NCBI GenBank assembly: GCA_904377855.1 | Contig: CAJFGS010000007.1 | Span: 1-64,000, forward strand | Source of the DNA: Candidatus Avimonas merdigallinarum | GTDB lineage: Bacteria > Bacillota > Clostridia > Oscillospirales > Acutalibacteraceae | Direction of reading: 5' to 3' | Length of the DNA: 64,000 nt | Part shown: positions 7,328 to 14,993 of the stretch, piece after piece | How positions within the stretch are numbered: position 1 is the first letter of the stretch | Layout of the letters: each line of letters opens with the position of its first letter | Program-made: the position numbers and the translations under genes | Notes under the pieces: generated by a model | Database searches by the model: none | What the model was told of the DNA's origin: nothing | What the model saw: the letters and a program-made list of their open reading frames with translations, nothing else

Positions 7328-8395
7328 TTAGACCCCGGCTGCCTTTAGCCCTTCCCCAGTGTATTCCACCGCATATTTTTCTCGCAGGCTTCTGCTGTGT
7401 TGCTCCAGCAGCAGATAAGCATAACCGTTCAGCAGAAGCTCTATGCCACAGTTCCCCTTCAGAAATTCGCTCAGGGGCTTTAGAGCCCGGTTTTCTCCCT
7501 CAAGCGGCAGCGGATAATACTCGATGTCCAGATAGTTGGCGTATCCACCGAACTCTTCCCAAATGCCAAAATCTTTCCGGAAGCCGTACCCGTAAGCTCC
7601 CATATCGGAAGTATCGCCCGAGCTTTGGTAATGCTGTACCCGTTTATCTGCTTCCTGCACGAAAGCAGCTTGGAACGGCTGCCCTTCCATGAATCCCTTT
7701 TCTATCATCTCCACGGTATTCCATGTATTCAGATAGTCCAGCACAAAGGGCTGGCCTGGCGCCGCGGCCGGATTCCATACAATATTGCCGCACCGGAAGG
7801 GAGTGGGAAAGGCAAACCACATATGGCCGAACACTTCGTCGGTGTCTTCCTCCGCTTCGTCCGCCGCCTCTATGGAAAGAGGTTTTCCTTCCGCATTCAG
7901 TTCCAGCGTCTGCACACGCCGCCCAGACGTGCCGTTGGAATGGAAGACAGGCCTTTTTTCGATCCGTATTCTGTCTGCGGCTCCCTGCATATCCCGCAGA
8001 CAGCAGGAAAGGCAATCCTCAAAACGGTCGAATAGGATATGTTCTGTTCTCCAGCCGTCGTCTTCCGACAGGTCTTTCCGGGGTGATTCATGATATTCAT
8101 AGGTGTAGACGTAATCTTTTCCGGTACAAAAGCCCTTCAGTTTTTCCCGTTGGCGGACTATATGGCGGCGCAGAAAATCGTGAAAGCTGTTCAGCGCTCT
8201 GAGCCCCGGCCGGCGGTTCCAAAAACAGTCCGGCAGGGTATCGATCACCGCCTGCCATGCGGTGCATTTTTCCTCCAGGTTGGCATTGCGGCACTGCCAG
8301 ACCAGGAACGCTGCTTCCGTGGCAGTGAAGGAATACCTGATTTCCTGTAGATACCTGCGGACATCCCTGGAATGAATAAAACGATAAAAATCCAT
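7328..8395 (-). CDS. Uncharacterised repeat-family protein A (copy 1)
   Basis: 355 residues from the ATG at 8395. It belongs to a family found several times in this window. The N-terminal block (about 1-60) has FYRFIHSRDVRRYL, EAAFLVWQC, LEEKCTAW and DTLPDC. The central block (about 200-225) has FAFPTPFRCGNIVWNP. The C-terminal block has DIEYYPLPLEGE and LSEFLKGN. There is no signal peptide, membrane segment or known catalytic motif. It ends where copy 3 (19350-20639) continues into a cREC domain. Function unknown; the family is clearly real because three copies are long and colinear. Confidence 0.75.
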   Translation of the reverse strand: MDFYRFIHSRDVRRYLQEIRYSFTATEAAFLVWQCRNANLEEKCTAWQAVIDTLPDCFWNRRPGLRALNSFHDFLRRHIVRQREKLKGFCTGKDYVYTYEYHESPRKDLSEDDGWRTEHILFDRFEDCLSCCLRDMQGAADRIRIEKRPVFHSNGTSGRRVQTLELNAEGKPLSIEAADEAEEDTDEVFGHMWFAFPTPFRCGNIVWNPAAAPGQPFVLDYLNTWNTVEMIEKGFMEGQPFQAAFVQEADKRVQHYQSSGDTSDMGAYGYGFRKDFGIWEEFGGYANYLDIEYYPLPLEGENRALKPLSEFLKGNCGIELLLNGYAYLLLEQHSRSLREKYAVEYTGEGLKAAGV

Positions 8396-8437
8396 CTCTC
8401 TGATAAGCCCCCGTTCCATCACGGTTTGTCAGCCATT

Positions 8438-8901
8438 TTACTTATTTTCAACCGGATCGATACAATCCGCTGTTTCTTTAATATAGCCGAGAGATTCCCG
8501 GATTTCCCCGATGCGTTTTCTATTCCTGTCTGCCTGCGCCACCTGAAGAACGGCAAGAAAATCATCCAGTTCGATCCGACCGGTTAAAAGGCGGCTGACG
8601 GCATACAAAAGCCGCTGACCGCCCGGCAGTGGCCCGCCATAGCGTTCCAGCGAAAGATAAGATCCATATAGCTTTTCAGAAAGTCATGAAGGCTGCCTAT
8701 CCTATCCATATTCAGCCGCCTGTCCATGGAAGCATCCGGCATGGCTGCGATGATCTCTTGCCATGCGGCAAACTTTTCTTTCAGGGTAGCGTCGTAGCAC
8801 TGCCAGACCAGGAAGGCAGCCTCCGGCGCCGTGAAGGAATAGCCGATTTGTTTCAAATGCCCGCGAATATCGCGGGAAGGGATAAAGCGAAAAATATCCA
8901 T
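8438..8901 (-). pseudogene. Uncharacterised repeat-family protein A (copy 2), frameshifted and short
   Basis: The frame from ATG 8901 encodes a clear family N-terminus (MDIFRFIPSRDIRGHL, EAAFLVWQC, AAWQEIIAAMPD). It then drifts into nonsense near 8640 and stops at 8584. From about 8640 a different frame reads sensibly (YGGPLPGGQRLLYAVSRLL, then LDDFLAVLQVAQADRNRKR) to a stop at 8438-8440. Together they would make about 150 residues, lacking the central PFxxGD block. A single frameshift, or a deletion joining two genes, explains this. It is probably inactive. Confidence 0.6.
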
Positions 8902-8922
8902 AAAGCCTCTCTCCTCGGATCC

Positions 8923-9468
8923 TTATGAAGCCGGTAGCATATGGCCGCAGAGACCTTTTGCATACTTCAGCTCTTTTTCTAGATTTTCAATCTGACTGTG
9001 CGTCCCGTTCACCAGGCGGACATGATCGGACAGGTTTTGGCAGGCCGTGTAATTATCCGGCAATACCTCGTCGTCACGGCTGCATAGGATGACACACAGG
9101 GAATTGCGCCCCTTTCCGCTGTCGGCCTTATATTCCTGCAAATAGGACAGGGGCATCTGCGAATCGAGGATAACGGAGCATTGATGCGGAAACAGGCAGG
9201 GATTTGTCAAGATGCAGGGAATGCGGAACCGAAGGCTGATCTGATTGGCAAACCACCCTCCCAAACTTTGCCCCACCACGATTACCGGGCTGTCCGCCGT
9301 GCGGACGGCCATGGATAAACGCTCCAGAATCTGCCCGGGAGGTTCCCGCAGATAATCGACAGCCGGCGAAATCAGCCGTTCATCCAGGCAGAGGCGCTTT
9401 AACGCCCGGAGGTTTTTATTGTCGGCGCTTCCCATAAACCCGTGAATGTTGAGCAGGCATCCGGCCAT
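8923..9468 (-). CDS. YqiA/YcfP-like alpha/beta hydrolase (small esterase)
   Basis: 181 residues from ATG 9468, preceded by AGGAGGG. The oxyanion segment NIHGFMGS comes first, the nucleophile elbow VGQSLGGWFAN (G-x-S-x-G) follows at about residue 70, and the acid is in SRDDEVLP, with a late His in GTHSQIE. The size and order match the UPF0227/YqiA group. It lies 10 bases after the rtcB stop, so it is the last gene of the RtcB operon. Its substrate is unknown, and a role in RNA repair is inferred only from linkage. Confidence 0.75.
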   Translation of the reverse strand: MAGCLLNIHGFMGSADNKNLRALKRLCLDERLISPAVDYLREPPGQILERLSMAVRTADSPVIVVGQSLGGWFANQISLRFRIPCILTNPCLFPHQCSVILDSQMPLSYLQEYKADSGKGRNSLCVILCSRDDEVLPDNYTACQNLSDHVRLVNGTHSQIENLEKELKYAKGLCGHMLPAS

Positions 9469-9478
9469 GTTGTCCCTC

Positions 9479-10606
9479 CTAACGCGGCTTCCTGCCGGAA
9501 AATTCCCCGGCCTTGAAATTATAGACCGGCTGGAGGCGCCTTTCGACCTGGACAGTATCCGTGATATTTTCCAGGATCTCGTCCATCGGCTTATAGGCCA
9601 TAGGGCATTCGTCCAGCGTCTCCGCCGACACACTGGTGGTGAAAATGCCTTCCATCTCTTTTTTGAAGGCGGAAACGGTAAAGGCATTCGCCGCTTCCTT
9701 CCGGCTCATCAGCCGCCCGGCACCATGGGGTGCGCTGAAGTTCCAGTCGGGATTGCCGAGCCCTGTGCAGATCAGGCTCCCATCCCGCATATTGAGCGGG
9801 ATCAGCAGCTTTTCCCCCGCTTTGGCGGAAACGGCGCCCTTGCGGAGGAGCCCGTCCGCAAAATCGATATAGTTGTGAACCGTGGAAAAACTGTCCTCCT
9901 CGTGCAGCTTCATGCCGTCCAGGATAACCTCTTTGATGATCTGTCGGTTGAGCGCGGCAAAGCGCTGCATCAGCTCCATGTCGTGCAGGTAGTCCTCCAG
10001 ATCTGTACCGGTGAGATACGCCAGCTCATAGGGGATCTCTGCCTGCGCCTTCCCGCCAAGCGATTGATACGCCCTTTCCTGATAATACTCCGCCACCCGC
10101 AGCCCGAGATTGCGGCTGCCTGTATGGATAACGAGATAGAAATCCTCCCCATCCCTGTCCACCTCAATGAAATGGTTGCCGCTGCCCAGGGTTCCAAGGC
10201 TTTCGGCGGCACGCCGTGCGTCGAGCCTTTTTATACAGCGGAGTTCAGCAATATCGATCCGTCCGTGACTGCGATGCGGACGTTCCCGCACCTCCCGGCC
10301 GCAGGGGATATTCTGACGGATAAAGCTGTCGAGGGCCGGGAGATTGAGACGTTTTTCCTTCAGCTTCACCGTCAGCATCCCGCATCCGATATCCACGCCG
10401 ACCAAGTTCGGAACCACCTTGTCCGTGATGGTCATGGTCGTCCCGATGGTGCATCCTTTTCCGGCGTGGACGTCGGGCATAATGCGGATCCGGCTTCCCT
10501 GGGCAAACGGCTGGTCGCAGAGAGCCTGAATCTGCCCTTCCGCCGACGGTTCGAGCGCGTCCGTATACACCTTGGCGGTATTGTATTTCCCCTGAATTTC
10601 TATCAT
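9479..10606 (-). CDS. rtcB: RtcB-family RNA ligase
   Basis: 375 residues. Mn/GTP-dependent RNA ligase that joins 2',3'-cyclic-phosphate or 3'-phosphate ends to 5'-OH ends. Seen motifs are MPDVHAGKG, GVDIGCGM (metal-binding Cys), GTLGSGNHFIEV, HTGSRNLG and PHGAGRLMSR, whose His is the expected guanylylation site. The length suits the shorter bacterial RtcB branch. It is the third gene of a minus-strand operon with a PTP-type phosphatase and an unknown 209-residue protein upstream and an esterase downstream. RtcB operons usually repair RNA cut by toxins or stress nucleases. Confidence 0.95.
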   Translation of the reverse strand: MIEIQGKYNTAKVYTDALEPSAEGQIQALCDQPFAQGSRIRIMPDVHAGKGCTIGTTMTITDKVVPNLVGVDIGCGMLTVKLKEKRLNLPALDSFIRQNIPCGREVRERPHRSHGRIDIAELRCIKRLDARRAAESLGTLGSGNHFIEVDRDGEDFYLVIHTGSRNLGLRVAEYYQERAYQSLGGKAQAEIPYELAYLTGTDLEDYLHDMELMQRFAALNRQIIKEVILDGMKLHEEDSFSTVHNYIDFADGLLRKGAVSAKAGEKLLIPLNMRDGSLICTGLGNPDWNFSAPHGAGRLMSRKEAANAFTVSAFKKEMEGIFTTSVSAETLDECPMAYKPMDEILENITDTVQVERRLQPVYNFKAGEFSGRKPR

Positions 10607-10630
10607 AATTGCCTCCTGTAAGAACTATGA

Positions 10631-11260
10631 TTACGGCTGTATGATGGCATCGATGACTTGTCCGGTATACGGAACCCGGTCGTATGTGTTCCCCGCCTCA
10701 TCCCGATAGAACCGGTTATCCCCGGTGCTTTCCTCGTCCCGTACGATCGTAACAGTAGCGATTGTGTCAGCGTGTTCCTGTAAAAAACGGGTGATGGCCG
10801 CCGACCAGTCGAAGCCGTTGGAGGAAATGCGGAAATACAGATCCCGGCAGCCCGGCACCGTGTGGTACAGCCCGCCCAGACGGGCGCGGAGGAATTCCTC
10901 GTTCAGCCGTTCCATTACCCGCCGATTCATGCTTTCCTCACTGTCTGAAATGGGAAAGCGCAGTTTATCAGCAATTTCCAAGACAAAGGAATGGGTTAAA
11001 AATACATAGGGCTTTCTTTTTATGTCGATTACCAAATTGCGGACGGCATTGCGATGCAAATTGAGCGATGCACCGTAGGCGGCAATCAAATGCAGTACAA
11101 GCTGTCGAGCCTCCGTGCTTGACGTGTGATGATACAGCCATTCGGCGGCGTAAAGGATTTCTTCCACATCCAGCACACTCCCGTACAGATGCTGCAGGCG
11201 GGGAAACGCTTCTCCGTCCCGGCGGATCATCCAGGCGACGGGCTTATTTTCGCGGCTCAC
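10631..11260 (-). CDS. Uncharacterised protein of the RtcB operon
   Basis: 209 residues. The ATG at 11260 overlaps the stop of the phosphatase gene (ATGA), so translation is coupled. It is mostly helical and charged, with VEEILYAAEWLYHHTSS, RQLVLHLIAAYGASL and a C-terminal YDRVPYTGQVIDAII. No known domain is recognised. The tight linkage to a PTP-like phosphatase and RtcB suggests a role in substrate recognition or control of RNA end processing, but that is inference from position only. Confidence 0.7.
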   Translation of the reverse strand: MSRENKPVAWMIRRDGEAFPRLQHLYGSVLDVEEILYAAEWLYHHTSSTEARQLVLHLIAAYGASLNLHRNAVRNLVIDIKRKPYVFLTHSFVLEIADKLRFPISDSEESMNRRVMERLNEEFLRARLGGLYHTVPGCRDLYFRISSNGFDWSAAITRFLQEHADTIATVTIVRDEESTGDNRFYRDEAGNTYDRVPYTGQVIDAIIQP

Positions 11261-11715
11261 CGCTGCCCGTCCCTCTTTTCGTTGAGAGCCTTTAAGGTCT
11301 TGCGGAACACCAGGACATTGGGGCAGTAGCGCCCCAGTTCGTCGGCAAATATCTCGATGCCATTGTGGTCAAAATGCTCCTTGATGGCCGCCGCCACCGC
11401 CGCACTGCGGGATTGCCCGAAATGGCACTGGCAGAGAAAGACGGCCGTATCCTCCAGATGGCGGTAGACAAAATCGGCGATTCGCCTGGCCTGGTCCTCG
11501 GAAAAGAGACGGAAAGCAAATGCCCCGCCGGTTTCGTAGTCAAAGCCCTCCAGCATGACGTCGTCAAACTGGAGCCGCAAAATATGATCCGGACGGTGGG
11601 CCAGAACCGGCGGGGCGGCGTCGGTATCCCCGATGCTGATCAGGGAAGTCCCCGGTGCAAAGGGGTGCCGGGCCAGTCTTTCAATGGAATCGAAGCTATG
11701 AATTTCCACCTGCAT
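11257..11715 (-). CDS. PTP/DSP-like phosphatase of the RtcB operon
   Basis: 152 residues. The cysteine phosphatase loop CX5R is seen as CHFGQSRSAAVAAAI at about 94-108, and a conserved Asp lies earlier in LQFDDVMLEGFD. It resembles small tyrosine or dual-specificity phosphatases. In RNA repair clusters such enzymes are thought to act on nucleic-acid phosphates rather than on proteins. It is the first gene of the operon, with AAGGAGG before the ATG and a TATACT box about 30 bases upstream of the start codon. Protein phosphatase activity remains an alternative. Confidence 0.75.
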   Translation of the reverse strand: MQVEIHSFDSIERLARHPFAPGTSLISIGDTDAAPPVLAHRPDHILRLQFDDVMLEGFDYETGGAFAFRLFSEDQARRIADFVYRHLEDTAVFLCQCHFGQSRSAAVAAAIKEHFDHNGIEIFADELGRYCPNVLVFRKTLKALNEKRDGQR

Positions 11716-11896
11716 GGCACTGCCTCCTTCTTAAGAATGCTGTCAGTATACCACAGTTTAAGGGACAAAAGTGGTACATATAAAAGCAGAGCTGTTTCAG
11801 CACTGCAGCTTTTGTGCGTTACTGTTTGGGTATCAAGTAAATAGGGAAAGCCGGAATGCTCATGTTTTCACCCATTTAAAGCCGTCATTGGAAGCT

Positions 11897-13018
11897 TTAA
11901 GTTTTTTCCTCTTGGTCTGCTTCCGCTTCTTCATCGCTCCATTCTTGTTCCCTTTCCTCCATCTCCTCGACCCAGTCAAGAAAATCATCCTCTTCTGCTC
12001 CTTCGGGAACCTTTGCGATTTCCACAGAGAGGCAGATTTTGTTTTCGCTGTCATTCCCCCTCTCTTTTTCTGAAGCGGCGGGCGGAGAAAGCAGTAGATC
12101 ATGGTAGTCGATAAGAAAACCTGCAAAATCCCAGGGAGAGCGTTTTCCTTTTAGGAATTTACTTAACAGGGAGATAAGCCGATGGCGTTCAGTCAGCGCT
12201 TCGCCCGGGTAATATTCACAATCCATAATCTGGGGAACGAGGGGGACTATTTTATCTGGTTGATCCTCCCACTGAAAAAATCCTGATCGGCGGGGATAGG
12301 AATCTGTCTGTGCGGCAACAAATACCCCGCCGCAAAATGTCTCTTCCGGACTGTTTGGATTGTAAAGCAGATCGCCTGGGCGAAATGGCAGCGGAAAATT
12401 CAGCATCCGCTGGGAAGTCCCAACAGGGTAAAGCACGCCGGTATACACAGCCCACTCACTCTTTTCCATGTTCATAGCATATAGAGAACCCGGCCTGGGT
12501 TCTGCAGACGCGAGCCGATAGTCCGGTAGAAATTTTGCCGCCATCAGGAAATCCCCTTCTGAGTTGTACTTGCTCACCGTGAGTTGCTTGATTTCCCCCT
12601 CGTTCCGAGGAACCGCCTGCATGCATGCCTCCAGAGTGGGGAAATCCTCGTCAATTTTGCGCCATTGCCGCCAAAATCGTTCCCCTTTGGGCAGAAGGTG
12701 GTATTGTACGTCATAAATGGCGGGTTCATCCGTCTGCATAAATGCGGCTGCAAGCTTTTCCTGCTGCGCAATGTATGCTTGCAGAAAAGTGTGCATACTG
12801 TCTCTGTGTTCCGGTTTTATTCCTCTTGTTATGCTGCCGGTTGGGCAATCCGGTATGGTGTCGATGATTTCCCGCCAGGCGGCACACTTTTCTTCCAGAC
12901 TGGCAGTCTCACACTGATAGGCGAGCCAGGCAGCCTCCAAGGCAGTTGGCCGATAGCAAATTCCCCGCAAATAGCTGCGAACCGCACTCGAATTGACAAA
13001 GTGCAAAAAGTCCACCAT
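11897..13018 (-). CDS. Uncharacterised repeat-family protein A (copy 4)
   Basis: 373 residues from ATG 13018, chosen because it aligns with the starts of the other copies. The N-terminal block has EAAWLAYQC, LEEKCAAWREIIDTIPDC. The central block has MLNFPLPFRPGDLLYNP. The C-terminal block has MDCEYYPGEALTERHR and LLSKFLKGK. The last 50 residues are very acidic (EEDDFLDWVEEMEEREQEW and onward). There is no cREC extension. It is upstream of the RtcB operon on the same strand, with a 181-base gap. Function unknown. Confidence 0.75.
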   Translation of the reverse strand: MVDFLHFVNSSAVRSYLRGICYRPTALEAAWLAYQCETASLEEKCAAWREIIDTIPDCPTGSITRGIKPEHRDSMHTFLQAYIAQQEKLAAAFMQTDEPAIYDVQYHLLPKGERFWRQWRKIDEDFPTLEACMQAVPRNEGEIKQLTVSKYNSEGDFLMAAKFLPDYRLASAEPRPGSLYAMNMEKSEWAVYTGVLYPVGTSQRMLNFPLPFRPGDLLYNPNSPEETFCGGVFVAAQTDSYPRRSGFFQWEDQPDKIVPLVPQIMDCEYYPGEALTERHRLISLLSKFLKGKRSPWDFAGFLIDYHDLLLSPPAASEKERGNDSENKICLSVEIAKVPEGAEEDDFLDWVEEMEEREQEWSDEEAEADQEEKT

Positions 13019-13087
13019 TCTTGTTCCCATCCTCTCCGAAGTTTTATATAGAGAGACAGCACCCGTTGCTTCAATTGTTTGAAATAT

Positions 13088-13228
13088 TTAGACTGGAATT
13101 TCTATAACTTCCAATCCCCGTGTTTTTGCGTACTCCATTGTCTTTATCGTACCGCCATGCGTATGAGACGGACATGATACAGCAACCAATAAGTCACTGT
13201 GATCCACCCTATTTCTAATCCAGTTTTT
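13088..13228 (-). pseudogene. C-terminal fragment of a SLOG/DUF1273-like protein
   Basis: A short open frame directly after the stop of the next gene reads RVDHSDLLVAV, HGGTIKTMEYAKTRG and LEVIEIPV before TAA. This is the end of a Rossmann-like nucleotide-binding fold of the SLOG/DUF1273 type (DxxVAV followed by GGT..AxxxG). There is no start codon or ribosome site. It is probably a relic of a deleted gene. Confidence 0.5.
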
Positions 13229-13723
13229 TCAATCCCACAGGTCGTTGAAATAGGTTTGAAACATCTCCAAGGCCTTCTTCTGGCACTGAAGGCGGTATTC
13301 CCATCCGTCCTCCATTTTAAAACCAGGATGCCACGCTTCCCGCATCAAAAAAGCCATTTCCTTTAGGATATGTCCCCATGCTTCGTTGGCTTCATCTTGA
13401 ATTTTTTCGTAAAGCTCCGGGAAATCCTGGGCACCGGAAATGAGAAATTTCTCCCGGGGCACGGGAAGCTCCTTTTCATGATTTTGAACGCATTGCTCGT
13501 GAAAGAGGTTCGGATAACTGTTTCTACAGCGATTGAAGTCTTCCAGCATCTCTGGCATAACGCTCAGAAACCACGTGTCAATCTCCCACAGGTCCTTTGC
13601 GCAATAGCCCTTGCGGATCCGATCCAGGCAGTATTTTAGGTCTCGGAAAAAGTTCTGAATACTGCTCAACGGCCTTCGGATAGAATAATTGGAATCATAA
13701 AACACGCCGCCAACATGACGCAT
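13229..13723 (-). CDS. Uncharacterised family B protein (copy 1)
   Basis: 164 residues with GGAG nine bases before ATG 13723. It is similar over its whole length to 16296-16760. Both share IQNFFRDLKYC / IKHFFFDLKCC, RIRKGYCAKD / RICKGYCEKD, a WFLSVMPEMLED-like helix, and an ending FNDLWD / FEHLWN. It is all-helical by appearance, with no known domain. Both copies sit among repeat-family A genes, so the two families may travel together. Confidence 0.7.
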   Translation of the reverse strand: MRHVGGVFYDSNYSIRRPLSSIQNFFRDLKYCLDRIRKGYCAKDLWEIDTWFLSVMPEMLEDFNRCRNSYPNLFHEQCVQNHEKELPVPREKFLISGAQDFPELYEKIQDEANEAWGHILKEMAFLMREAWHPGFKMEDGWEYRLQCQKKALEMFQTYFNDLWD

Positions 13724-13957
13724 CTATCACCACTCCGATTTCTGCGTGATGCACACTAAGTAAATCAATTGACAAACCATGCTGAAAAAGTATTTTAAAA
13801 GTAAGAAGACAAAAGGATGAATATCTTCCTTTTTCGATCACAACAACAGGATAGCAAAAGCAATGCACCAAAAACGGGGCATCACTTTTGGAATGATAGA
13901 CTGGGAAAGAAAACAAAAGAAATCCATAGAAATTTTATTGTCAAAGGAGATGTTAAT

Positions 13958-14643
13958 ATGAAACGGGATAAGAACCGGATTCGGCCCTTCTGTGAGGAAC
14001 TGGCGGCGTTGTGGGAAAAAAGCCACATCTGCGGTTTGGGCAGATTGTTTCTGCCCTGCCGCGTTATGTCAAAGGTCGTCGTTGCGATTTGTTCTATCTG
14101 GAAGAAGACGAAATGCTGGAAGCCCTGCACCGTTTTTTTCAGGACAATTACAAAAAAGCCGAGCAGGATGAAAGCGAGCGCTACGACCGCCTGACGGATC
14201 AATGGGACGAATTGACAGACCGCCTAATCGGAGAAGATCTCTTGGATATCAAAGAGTTCCGCCCGCTGTTCGCCGAAACATGGCAGTATCTCATCACTTC
14301 TACCGCAGAACTTTTCGGTTACGGCCTGAATCCTGCCGACCTTGCCATTCTCGGCCGGCTGGCTGTGTTCGCTTTTTACCGCAACTATCCCCGCTCAATC
14401 CTGCCCTGGGAGTTCGAGGCCTGCCAGAAGATAGCTGAAGGACTGCTGCAAACTCTTCAGTCACCCACCCGGCCAGGCTACCGCGGCAATTTTTATGATG
14501 GGATTATTGTTGTTACCGAATATATTCATGTAGAGCATGAAGTCCACATCAGCGAATTTGATTCCTACTTGGATGAACTTGCCAAAGAGTATTATGAGGA
14601 TCATTTCAGTGAAGAGTACGACGAAAACGGCGTCCTTTGGTGA
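13958..14643 (+). pseudogene. Uncharacterised acidic protein gene with an apparent frameshift in an A6 run
   Basis: The ATG at 13958 has an excellent AAAGGAG site. Its frame gives MKRDKNRIRPFCEELAALWE and then leaves sense at the A6 run 14016-14021. The -1 frame continues with KPHLRFGQIVSALPRYVKG, LFYLEEDEMLEALHRFF and on to a stop at 14643. Joined, the product is about 228 residues with the usual small-protein pattern of an LWxKxPxxRFGQ segment followed by an acidic DEM segment. Restoring one A restores the frame. Mutation, phase variation, slippage or a sequencing error are all possible. Confidence 0.6.
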
Positions 14644-14694
14644 GAGGCGAGTTCTCAACAGAGCAGTAAATTTGAGAAAGGCGGGAGAATAATA

Positions 14695-14784
14695 ATGGCC
14701 GATGGGTATAAGTTTTACAGCGAGGGAAAAGAGATTGAGAACGAAACAGGACTGAAGTTCAGCTCTTTGATCCGGAATGCATAA
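14695..14784 (+). CDS. Small 29-residue protein
   Basis: MADGYKFYSEGKEIENE begins the product, which ends SLIRNA. It has a GGGAG site seven bases before ATG and a strong terminator 7 bases after its stop, and it follows the 13958 gene on the same strand by about 50 bases. The compact gene-terminator arrangement supports a real small gene. It could also be the preserved start of a longer gene. Function unknown. Confidence 0.45.
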   Translation: MADGYKFYSEGKEIENETGLKFSSLIRNA

Positions 14785-14790
14785 GGAAAC

Positions 14791-14822
14791 GGCGCAGGAA
14801 AAAATCCTGCGCCCATTTTTTC
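14791..14822 (+). terminator. Rho-independent terminator
   Basis: Arms GGCGCAGGA / TCCTGCGCC around an AAAAA loop, followed by CATTTTTTC. It closes the short plus-strand pair of genes and faces the end of the minus-strand run. Confidence 0.85.
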
Positions 14823-14856
14823 AATACTGTAAGGAGAAGCAGTCTCAGCTTCTGTT

Positions 14857-14961
14857 TCACCACACCATGGTGTCGATCCAAAACAGATCAAAATCCTTAC
14901 TTTTATAATCGTCGTACTCAAGCCGGTTGCCGACAATATCTTCCAGAATAGCGGCTATCAT
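14857..14961 (-). pseudogene. N-terminal stub of an ADP-ribosylglycohydrolase
   Basis: The 34-residue frame begins MIAAILEDIVGNRLEYDDYK and continues SKDFDLF. This matches the well-known start of ADP-ribosylglycohydrolases (MIGAIIGDIVGSRFE...KSKDFELF). After FDLF the frame gives WIDTMVW and stops, where the family has its metal-binding DDT segment, so the gene has been cut or shifted. A strong AAGGAG site precedes the ATG, and the stub follows the 406-residue gene by about 30 bases. Confidence 0.65.
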
Positions 14962-14993
14962 AGAAGCATCTCCTTTTCGCATTTCCGGAAGGC

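Noticed and set aside
12829-13074. Alternative minus-strand frame at the start of family A copy 4
   Set aside because: It is another frame of the same DNA; the family alignment supports the frame starting at 13018.
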